Source: Bacillota bacterium
Lineage (GTDB): Bacteria; Bacillota; Clostridia; Oscillospirales; Acutalibacteraceae
Length of the DNA: 5,734 nucleotides
NCBI GenBank assembly: GCA_023420245.1
Contig: JAEZWL010000087.1
Span: 1 to 5,734 of the forward strand
Direction of reading: 5' to 3'
A model generated the notes under the pieces. The model was not told the origin of the DNA and did no database searches. It was given only the letters and a program-made list of their open reading frames with translations. Positions 1 to 4,820 of this stretch are shown here, one piece after another (the stretch's first letter is position 1; each line of letters begins with the position of its first letter). The translations under genes were made by a program, and so were the position numbers.

Positions 1-9
1 AATAGACAT
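1..9 (-). CDS. Start of an unidentified gene, cut off by the left edge
   Basis: Only three codons are visible on the minus strand: ATG TCT ATT (Met-Ser-Ile). The start is supported by a strong AGGAGG Shine-Dalgarno sequence at 17-22, seven bases before the ATG, and by a plausible promoter and palindromic operator further upstream. The product cannot be told from three residues. If the palindrome is a true NrdR box, a ribonucleotide reductase or other dNTP/DNA-replication gene would be the first guess, but that is inference from the operator alone. It lies downstream of the carboxypeptidase gene on the same strand and appears to have its own promoter. Confidence 0.55.
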
Positions 10-45
10 ATCGTAACCTCCTAAATATTGCTCTGACCTAAATAT

Positions 46-74
46 ATATTACAATATATTGTAAGCATTTGCAA
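46..74 (-). promoter_or_regulatory. Candidate sigma-A promoter for the left-edge gene
   Basis: On the minus strand a -35 element TTGCAA (69-74, 4 of 6 consensus bases) is separated by 17 bases from a -10 element TAATAT (46-51, 4 of 6). The spacing is ideal and the position suits the start codon at 9, giving a leader of roughly 30 bases. The DNA is very AT-rich, so -10-like matches arise easily. The palindrome at 49-64 covers the spacer end and part of the -10, as expected for a repressor site. Confidence 0.45.
49..64. promoter_or_regulatory. Perfect 16-base palindrome, possible NrdR box
   Basis: TTACAATATATTGTAA is a perfect inverted repeat with no mismatch. Its inner ten bases, CAATATATTG, fit the NrdR-box core as I recall it (CWATATATWG), although the outer flanks differ from the usual ACA/TGT. 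It overlaps the predicted -10 of the minus-strand gene starting at position 9. A weaker 8-of-10 core match lies at 84-93, with the two core centres 32 bases apart, close to the three-helical-turn spacing usual for paired NrdR sites. The palindrome itself is certain. The regulator assignment is inference, and another dimeric repressor could bind here. Confidence 0.45.
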
Positions 75-169
75 GGAGGAGTACTATATTTAAATATTTT
101 TTCATGGATTTTATTTTCTATGATTTCAACTGTTTTCATAAAATTTATTGGCACTTTTCGCCCATTCTC

Positions 170-1318
170 TTACATGCATTTTACAAGATGTTTTGTGAGC
201 AGACGAAATACCGAAGCGAAGGTTATTTCCGGCACTGAATTTTTCGCACAGATATTATATTCCTTTACAACCTCGTCTCCAAGCGTATAGGGGATCTTCC
301 CTACAATTTGTCCGCTGGCCACAGGAGCGGTCAGCGAATCGCTAAGCGTGATTTTATATTTTATTTCACCCGCTTTCCCTTTCGGGACTAGAATACTGCC
401 GTCTGCGGCCGCTGTGGTCTCCACGTTACTTTCCATTCCCTTCATTACATTGACAGGCGTTAGCGCTTCCTGAGGGATTTCCGGGGTTGTAACGGACCAA
501 TTTGCAAAGCCGCTGTCCAATAAGACGGAAGCGGAGGAAAAACGGTCTTTGGTATTGGACGACCCTAAGATAACTGCAATCAGCTTAACGCCGTCGCGTT
601 CCGCGGTAGCGGAAATGCAGCTTCCGGCTTTTCCCGTCGTACCAGTCTTTAATCCGGTAATTCCTTTATAGGATTTTATCAGTTTATTCGTATTTACAAG
701 CTGTGTTTTTCCGCTGCGGACATAGTCAATCCACGTTTTGGTATAATCAAATATCTTTTGATGTTTGCTGAGCTCCCTAGACATAACAGCTACGTCATAG
801 GCAGAAGTCACATGGCCATCCTCATCCAGCCCGTTGCAGTTTTTAAAGGTTGTATCCTTCATGCCAAGCTCTTTGGCCCGTTTATTCATCTGTGTCAAAA
901 ATTCTTCTTCACTCCCGGACACAAATTCCGCAAGCGCTACCGCCGCATCATTCGCGCTGGCAATGACCGTCGCCTTTAGCATATCGTCGATACTCATACT
1001 TTCTCCGGGTTTCAGCCATATATCTGAACCGCCCATGGAAGAAGCGTGCTCACTCGCGGTTACCGTATCGGTAAGCTTGACTTTACCGGCATCCAGTGCC
1101 TCCATAACAAGCAGCAAAGTCATAACCTTGGTTATGGACGCACAGGGGCGCTTTTCATGGGAATTCTTTTCAAACAGGACCTTACCGGTCTGAGCCTCCA
1201 TCAGAACCGCCGCCGGTGCCTTTATTTCCGTTTCCGCAACCGCACCCGCCTGTACCGGCAAAACAGAAAGCAGCATTACAGCCGCCAAAAAACATGCCGA
1301 TATCTTCTTTAACTTCAT
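170..1318 (-). CDS. Secreted D-alanyl-D-alanine carboxypeptidase (PBP5/DacF-like, peptidase S11)
   Basis: This 382-residue protein should remove the terminal D-alanine from peptidoglycan stem peptides outside the membrane, limiting cross-linking. An export signal is clear: Lys-rich start, a hydrophobic stretch at about 9-20 and an AxA-type cleavage region near 24-28. All three active-site motifs of family S11 are present: SxxK as SITK at 61-64 (nucleophile Ser61), SxN as SAN at 121-123, and KTG at 224-226. A beta-rich PBP5 C-terminal domain follows at about 275-360, then a short amphipathic tail (about 363-382) that probably anchors it to the membrane. Length is normal for DacF/DacB. The ATG at 1318 is chosen because AGGAGG (1327-1332) sits eight bases before it; an in-frame GTG at 1327 shares its first base with that site and cannot use it. 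Which dac paralogue this is cannot be decided here. Confidence 0.95.
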   Translation of the reverse strand: MKLKKISACFLAAVMLLSVLPVQAGAVAETEIKAPAAVLMEAQTGKVLFEKNSHEKRPCASITKVMTLLLVMEALDAGKVKLTDTVTASEHASSMGGSDIWLKPGESMSIDDMLKATVIASANDAAVALAEFVSGSEEEFLTQMNKRAKELGMKDTTFKNCNGLDEDGHVTSAYDVAVMSRELSKHQKIFDYTKTWIDYVRSGKTQLVNTNKLIKSYKGITGLKTGTTGKAGSCISATAERDGVKLIAVILGSSNTKDRFSSASVLLDSGFANWSVTTPEIPQEALTPVNVMKGMESNVETTAAADGSILVPKGKAGEIKYKITLSDSLTAPVASGQIVGKIPYTLGDEVVKEYNICAKNSVPEITFASVFRLLTKHLVKCM

Positions 1319-1326
1319 ATCCAGCA

Positions 1327-1332
1327 CCTCCT
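1327..1332 (-). promoter_or_regulatory. Ribosome binding site that fixes the carboxypeptidase start
   Basis: AGGAGG on the minus strand lies eight bases before the ATG at 1318. The upstream in-frame GTG begins on the last G of this motif, so the shorter Met-Lys-Leu-Lys-Lys start is preferred over the three-residue-longer GTG start. The shorter form also gives a conventional Lys-rich signal-peptide start. Confidence 0.8.
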
Positions 1333-1340
1333 AATTAACA

Positions 1341-1363
1341 GTCCTGTTACAAGGAAACAAGAC
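1341..1363 (-). other. Hairpin in the leader of the carboxypeptidase gene
   Basis: On the minus strand GTCTTGTT (1356-1363) can pair with AACAGGAC (1341-1348), an 8-base stem with one G-U pair and a 7-base loop, ending eight bases before the ribosome binding site. It lacks a T-run, so it is not an intrinsic terminator. The loop contains TCCTT, which is complementary to part of a Shine-Dalgarno sequence. It could affect mRNA stability or translation, but a chance hairpin is possible. The rest of the 1333-1440 leader shows no convincing promoter. The best -10 is TAAAAT (1404-1409), with a poor -35 (CAGACA at 1425-1430) and a short 15-base spacer. Confidence 0.35.
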
Positions 1364-1440
1364 CTATTAATTCTTATGCCGGACAAAAAGGTTCTATCCA
1401 TAAATTTTACACAGAAAGCGTCTTTGTCTGAGTTTGAAGA

Positions 1441-1473
1441 AAATAAAAGAAGGACTGACGGATTCAGCCCTTC
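1441..1473 (-). terminator. Intrinsic terminator after hisF
   Basis: On the minus strand GAAGGGCTGA (1464-1473) pairs with TCAGTCCTTC (1449-1458), a 10-base stem with one G-U pair and a 5-base loop. It is followed at once by TTTTATTT (1441-1448). The stem starts on the base after the hisF TAG stop. This is a textbook Rho-independent terminator and should separate hisHF transcription from the carboxypeptidase gene, at least in part. The plus-strand direction lacks a T-run, so it works one way only. Confidence 0.9.
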
Positions 1474-2232
1474 CTAACGCCTGACGGAGATTTTCTTATT
1501 TGCCAGATAATCCTTTAACTCCGGAATAGATATCTCCCCGAAATGGAACAGGGAGGCTGCCAGAACCGCGTCTGCTTTTCCCCGTGTAAAAGCGTCATAA
1601 AAATGCTCCGGCTTTCCCGCGCCGCCGGATGCAATAACCGGGACATTAACACTTTCGGAAATCGCCTTTGTCAGTTCCAAATCATAGCCGTTCTTTACCC
1701 CATCGCAATCCATGCTGGTAAGAAGGATTTCTCCCGCGCCAAGTCTGGTCGCCTCCCTTGCCCATTCCACGGCGTCTTTGCCAGTGTCTACTCTTCCGCC
1801 GTTCAGGTACACCGTCCACCCAGAGGTCTCCCTGCGCTTTGCGTCAATGGCACACACCACGCACTGACTGCCGAATTTTTCAGCTGCCTCGCTGATAATG
1901 GCAGGGGTTTTCAAAGCCGCCGAATTTACGGATACTTTATCTGCGCCTGCTCTAAGCAGAGCGGTAAAATCCTCTACGGTGCGGATTCCTCCGCCAACTG
2001 TAAACGGAATAAAAATCCGATCTGCAACCTTGTTGACAATGTCCAATATAATCCCGCGCGCTTCCGATGACGCGGTAATATCAAGCAGCACAAGCTCGTC
2101 CGCACCCTGTTTATCATATTCAATCGCGCATTCCACGGGATCGCCCGCGTCGCGCAGGTTAATAAAGGAGGTCCCCTTTACAACCCTTCCTTTGTTCACA
2201 TCCAGACAAGGAATGATGCGTTTTGCATACAT
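1474..2232 (-). CDS. hisF: Imidazole glycerol phosphate synthase cyclase subunit HisF
   Basis: This cytoplasmic TIM-barrel enzyme uses ammonia delivered by HisH to convert PRFAR into imidazole glycerol phosphate (histidine pathway) and AICAR (returned to purine synthesis). The 252-residue length is standard. The N-terminal RIIPCLDV motif carries catalytic Asp11, and Asp130 is present in CAID (127-130). The two phosphate-binding loops are visible as VGGGIR (79-84) and ASGGAG (201-206), and the conserved LTSMD..DG segment is at 171-178. Position 176 is Cys where many homologues have Arg. The ATG at 2232 has GGAGG (2241-2245) eight bases upstream. It follows hisH by 18 bases and ends at an intrinsic terminator. 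Retention of both catalytic aspartates favours true HisF over the diverged sugar-modifying homologues. Confidence 0.97.
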   Translation of the reverse strand: MYAKRIIPCLDVNKGRVVKGTSFINLRDAGDPVECAIEYDKQGADELVLLDITASSEARGIILDIVNKVADRIFIPFTVGGGIRTVEDFTALLRAGADKVSVNSAALKTPAIISEAAEKFGSQCVVCAIDAKRRETSGWTVYLNGGRVDTGKDAVEWAREATRLGAGEILLTSMDCDGVKNGYDLELTKAISESVNVPVIASGGAGKPEHFYDAFTRGKADAVLAASLFHFGEISIPELKDYLANKKISVRR

Positions 2233-2250
2233 AATAAAATCCTCCGCATA

Positions 2251-2862
2251 TCAGTCAATTAATGAAATAAAATTCTGTAACATCCGCAGCCCGGTTTTCC
2301 CGCTCTTTTCCGGATGGAACTGCGTTGCGTATAAATTCCCCTTTTGAATCGACGCATCGATCAAAACGCCGTAATTAGTGGTGGAGGATACGTATTCCGG
2401 CTGCTCTGCTTTCAAATAATAGGAGTGCACAAAATAAACATAGGGACTTGGGTCCAGATTCTGAAATAAGCCTTCCTGTTTTTTTATATCAAGCGAATTC
2501 CAACCGATATGCGGAATTTTAAGCCCGGTTTCCTCCGGTATTCTTAAAATTTTGCCATTCATTACACCAAGACCGCTTACACCCGGACACTCGTCGCTTT
2601 CTTCAAACAAAAGCTGGAGCCCAAGGCAAATCCCCAAAAACGGCTTACCGGATTCAATAAAATCCAGAACAGGATTGACCATTTTTGCATTTTTAAGGCA
2701 GTTCATGGAATCTCCAAACGCACCGACCCCCGGTAAAACCGCGGCGGAAGCGTATTTTAGTTCATCCGGATCTGCCGTTATTTTTATATCACAGCCTATA
2801 AAGTTAAAAGCCTTTACAACACTTTGGAGGTTTCCTGCTCCATAATCGATTACAGCAATCAT
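2251..2862 (-). CDS. hisH: Imidazole glycerol phosphate synthase glutamine amidotransferase subunit HisH
   Basis: This class I glutamine amidotransferase hydrolyses glutamine and channels ammonia to its partner HisF, encoded directly downstream. The 203-residue protein has the complete triad: Cys79 in the GICLG nucleophile elbow (77-81), with His183 and Glu185 in QFHPEKS (181-187). The oxyanion-region motif PGVGAFG is at 44-50, and the N-terminus IDYGAGN is typical of HisH. The ATG at 2862 has a modest AAGGA site nine bases upstream. A well-formed promoter begins about 37 bases upstream, so hisH is the first gene of its transcript. hisA, which often lies between hisH and hisF, is absent here, so the rest of the pathway must be elsewhere if it is present. 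Confidence 0.97.
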   Translation of the reverse strand: MIAVIDYGAGNLQSVVKAFNFIGCDIKITADPDELKYASAAVLPGVGAFGDSMNCLKNAKMVNPVLDFIESGKPFLGICLGLQLLFEESDECPGVSGLGVMNGKILRIPEETGLKIPHIGWNSLDIKKQEGLFQNLDPSPYVYFVHSYYLKAEQPEYVSSTTNYGVLIDASIQKGNLYATQFHPEKSGKTGLRMLQNFISLID

Positions 2863-2898
2863 AATACATTATCCTTTACTCCATATGATGATAAATAA

Positions 2899-2927
2899 AT
2901 TTTACCACGTTAATACGCTAAAGGCAA
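2899..2927 (-). promoter_or_regulatory. Promoter for hisHF
   Basis: On the minus strand a -35 TTGCCT (2922-2927, 4 of 6) is followed after exactly 17 bases by TAAAAT (2899-2904, 5 of 6), preceded by TGG, an extended -10. The transcript would start near 2892, leaving a leader of only about 30 bases. That is too short for a T-box or other histidine-sensing leader. A GGCAAGC direct repeat overlaps the -35. Confidence 0.7.
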
Positions 2928-2945
2928 GCATTTTACATGGCAAGC
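2923..2945. repeat. 7-base direct repeat over the hisH -35 element
   Basis: GGCAAGC occurs at 2923-2929 and again at 2939-2945 on the plus strand, 16 bases apart. The first copy covers most of the minus-strand -35 of hisHF. It could be a pair of half-sites for a regulator, but seven bases repeated twice could also arise by chance. Confidence 0.3.
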
Positions 2946-2951
2946 TGCAAC

Positions 2952-3014
2952 TATCAGTTTAATTACTATTTTTTTCATGATGAAACGGGATTAAATTTGA
3001 CATTAAGACTGATA
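2952..3014. repeat. Nested inverted repeats upstream of mntP
   Basis: Outer arms TATCAGTTTAAT (2952-2963) and ATTAAGACTGATA (3002-3014) are inverted copies apart from a one-base insertion. Between them lies a perfect inner palindrome TTTCATGATGAAA (2973-2985; 6-base arms, one central base). The right outer arm falls in the spacer between the mntP -35 and -10, and the inner palindrome ends 11 bases before the -35. The layout suggests operator sites, possibly for a manganese-responsive regulator, but no known box is recognised. Confidence 0.4.
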
Positions 3015-3025
3015 AACTGTAAAAT
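2997..3025 (+). promoter_or_regulatory. Strong promoter for mntP
   Basis: A perfect -35 TTGACA (2997-3002) is followed after 17 bases by TAAAAT (3020-3025, 5 of 6). Transcription should start near 3032, leaving a leader of about 24 bases. That leaves no room for the yybP-ykoY manganese riboswitch that precedes mntP in some bacteria, so any manganese control would have to act at the DNA. Confidence 0.8.
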
Positions 3026-3055
3026 AATTTTTACTGCATATCGGGGAGGAATACT

Positions 3056-3643
3056 ATGGATTACGTATCATTGGTTGGAATTGGCGCAGGGTTGGCAATG
3101 GACGCCTTTGCCGTCTGCATCACAAACGGGGCTACCAATAAAAAAGTAACACTGAAATTTGCTCTGCAAATGGCTCTTTGTTTCGGAATTTTTCAGGCCG
3201 TGATGCCGATAGCCGGATGGCTTGTGGGAAAAGCCGGAGAAAGCTTTATCAGCGCCGTCGACCATTGGATTGCTCTATTTCTTTTATCTTATATCGGGAT
3301 ACAAATGCTGATTGAATCCCGAAAGAACAAGCAAAATGAAAAAATCGAAAACACTGAGAGCAAAATGAAGTTTAAAACCCTGGTGACTCTGGCAATTGCT
3401 ACCAGTATTGACGCCTTAATTACCGGAATTATTTTGCCTTCCGCCGTCGGCGCATCTACTGTTACACTTATGTTGTTTTCGGTATGTATGATCGGTCTTA
3501 TCACTTTTGTAATTTGCCTGGGCGGTGTTTTTATCGGTAATAAATTTGGTCGTTTATTTTCCTCAAAAGCAGAAATCATTGGCGGGGTGGTTCTTATTTT
3601 AATTGGCTGCAAAATATTTATCGATCATGTTTTTCTTTCATAA
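3056..3643 (+). CDS. mntP: Manganese efflux pump MntP
   Basis: This inner-membrane protein of the MntP (YebN) family is expected to export Mn2+ and so protect against manganese excess. It has 195 residues, close to the usual length of about 190, with six hydrophobic segments near 4-24, 36-57, 66-86, 107-130, 136-159 and 172-190. A charged loop (about 88-107, Lys/Glu/Asn-rich) lies between segments 3 and 4. The internal-repeat motifs of the family are visible: GLAMDAFAV with Asp16 and ATSIDAL with Asp119, intramembrane acids expected to contact the metal. The residues after the second motif (ITG) differ slightly from the common AVG. GGGGAGG lies six bases before the ATG, and a consensus promoter precedes it. 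Its 3' end overlaps the convergent WYL regulator gene by 26 bases. Confidence 0.93.
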   Translation: MDYVSLVGIGAGLAMDAFAVCITNGATNKKVTLKFALQMALCFGIFQAVMPIAGWLVGKAGESFISAVDHWIALFLLSYIGIQMLIESRKNKQNEKIENTESKMKFKTLVTLAIATSIDALITGIILPSAVGASTVTLMLFSVCMIGLITFVICLGGVFIGNKFGRLFSSKAEIIGGVVLILIGCKIFIDHVFLS

Positions 3644-4637
3644 TGCGATAAGCTGCATTCAGTTGTTCAATTCTTTGAAGCATTTCCTGTCTCAATGTTT
3701 GAGGCTTCTGCACAATAATCCGATCTCCGTATTGCAGTAGCCATTCGATTAATCCGTCGCTGTAACAGGCCCTCACTCTCACAGTAAACGAATCACTGTC
3801 GCAATTCCCTATTTCCATATCGCTGCCGAACTTATCCAAAATCGTTTCCAGTATTTTATTGGAACATTTCAGCTCTATAAGCGCCTGTTCCCCGTTGTAC
3901 ATGTTGAACGATTTTCTCAAATAATCGGCTGAATCGAAATAATCCGGATAAGGGCTCACCTCCGAAAAAGACCTTGCACTTTCCTCTAATATAACGACTT
4001 TGTTGATTCTATCTAATCGAAAATTAGCAATATCATCGTACTTTTGATAATTGCCTGCGAGATAGTATTTATCATTGGACCATAGTAAAGCGTAAGGACT
4101 TACTATAAACTCCTTTCCTTCATCCGGAACCACGGTTTGATTAAAAATAATCTTATGATAATATTGAAAAGATATTTTTTTATTTTCAGAAATTGCGCGG
4201 TTAATGGCATCAATGTTATAATAAATTTCTTCATTTGTAAATTTTACGCGCTGATCGATATAAATTTGCTTCCATACATCCTCCGCCTGATAACAGCTTA
4301 AAAGCTCTCGAAGCTTACCTGTTAGCCGGGTCGTTTTTTTATTTGTGATAAACGGGGCTGTCAGCACAGCATCCAGCAATAATCGTACCTCGGGAAGCTC
4401 AAACCTCCGTCTCGCTAAAAAGAACCCCGATTTCGGAATCCGCGTGGAAATAATATCGGCGCCAAACTCTTTTAAGACAGAAATATCCCTGTAAATTGAT
4501 TTTCTTTCCCCTTCGATCCCCCACTCCATGAGCTTTTCGCACAGCTCTTTGGTTGACAACGGATGTTCTTCATCCGAATACTGGTACAGAATCTTATATA
4601 GGTATAAAATCTTGAGTTTATAATTTTTTCGTTCCAA
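3618..4637 (-). CDS. HTH-WYL domain transcriptional regulator
   Basis: This is a cytoplasmic DNA-binding regulator of the YafY/WYL type, 339 residues. A winged helix-turn-helix occupies about 8-75, with the LSTKELCEKL and ERKSIYRDISVL segments typical of this group. A WYL ligand-sensing domain lies at about 140-215, with the characteristic SPYALLWSNDKYYL (180-193) and FRLDRI (206-211) motifs. Tyr-Tyr-Leu stands where the name-giving Trp-Tyr-Leu is found. A C-terminal WCX-like domain follows at about 250-325. The ligand is unknown. The first possible in-frame start is TTG at 4637, because a TGA stop lies directly before it; GGGAGG is nine bases upstream. The gene is divergent from the CoA transferase, a common layout for a local regulator and its target, and overlaps the convergent mntP end by 26 bases. 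Confidence 0.9.
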   Translation of the reverse strand: MERKNYKLKILYLYKILYQYSDEEHPLSTKELCEKLMEWGIEGERKSIYRDISVLKEFGADIISTRIPKSGFFLARRRFELPEVRLLLDAVLTAPFITNKKTTRLTGKLRELLSCYQAEDVWKQIYIDQRVKFTNEEIYYNIDAINRAISENKKISFQYYHKIIFNQTVVPDEGKEFIVSPYALLWSNDKYYLAGNYQKYDDIANFRLDRINKVVILEESARSFSEVSPYPDYFDSADYLRKSFNMYNGEQALIELKCSNKILETILDKFGSDMEIGNCDSDSFTVRVRACYSDGLIEWLLQYGDRIIVQKPQTLRQEMLQRIEQLNAAYRIMKEKHDR

Positions 4638-4646
4638 TCATAATCG

Positions 4647-4652
4647 CCTCCC
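4647..4652 (-). promoter_or_regulatory. Ribosome binding site before the WYL gene, with two competing starts
   Basis: GGGAGG on the minus strand stands nine bases before the TTG at 4637, which opens the WYL frame, and five bases before an ATG at 4641 in another frame. The ATG frame encodes only seven residues and stops at 4618. The bases ATGATTG therefore hold both starts. I place the protein start at TTG because Glu-Arg-Lys-Asn-Tyr-Lys-Leu-Lys leads smoothly into the winged-helix domain. Confidence 0.6.
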
Positions 4653-4757
4653 ATGCTTATATTTTAACACAAATTTTAAATTGGTGACAGTTGCACGAAC
4701 AAATCATTTATTTTTCAGTTATTTGATCATAAATTATCGAAACCTTGTGCAATTAAC

Positions 4758-4786
4758 TTGAATTATATCCCAACGAATGATATAAT
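4758..4786 (+). promoter_or_regulatory. Extended -10 promoter for the CoA-transferase gene
   Basis: A perfect TATAAT (4781-4786) with an upstream TGA extension is preceded after 17 bases by TTGAAT (4758-4763, 4 of 6). Transcription should begin near 4793, leaving a leader of about 28 bases. This is the best -10 in the window. The rest of the 4638-4820 region is AT-rich. On the minus strand it holds only weak promoter candidates for the WYL gene, such as TAAAAT boxes without a good -35. The 6-base inverted pair TTGCAC (4691-4696) and GTGCAA (4747-4752) is the only operator-like element I see there. Confidence 0.75.
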
Positions 4787-4820
4787 ATTAACAAAGTTTT
4801 AGTTCGGAGGATTGAAGAAA

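Noticed and set aside
73..80. AAGGAGGA on the plus strand, a perfect Shine-Dalgarno sequence
   Set aside because: No start codon follows at a usable distance; the next ATG is about 23 bases downstream and opens no convincing protein. It is probably chance.
121..169. Possible terminator after the carboxypeptidase gene
   Set aside because: The best hairpin (ATGGGC with GCCAAT) has one mismatch, a short stem and no clean T-run. I see no convincing intrinsic terminator in 10-169.
2863..2898. T-box or histidine attenuator before hisH
   Set aside because: The leader is only about 30 bases, with no specifier stem, antiterminator or terminator hairpin.
3026..3055. Manganese (yybP-ykoY) riboswitch before mntP
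   Set aside because: The predicted transcription start leaves about 24 bases of leader, far too short for the aptamer, and no aptamer-like pairing is seen upstream.
2937..3149. 70-codon plus-strand frame spanning the mntP promoter
   Set aside because: It runs through the promoter and into mntP in another frame, with no ribosome binding site or recognisable protein features.
3677..3708. Compound hairpin (GAAGC/GCTTC enclosing CTCAA/TTGAG) 33 bases after the mntP stop
   Set aside because: It lies in WYL coding sequence, has a large asymmetric bulge, and lacks a T-run on either strand, so it is not a credible terminator.
4472..4654. 60-codon minus-strand frame starting at an ATG inside the WYL gene's ribosome-binding region
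   Set aside because: It lies almost wholly within the WYL gene in another frame, has no ribosome binding site of its own, and shows no recognisable domain.
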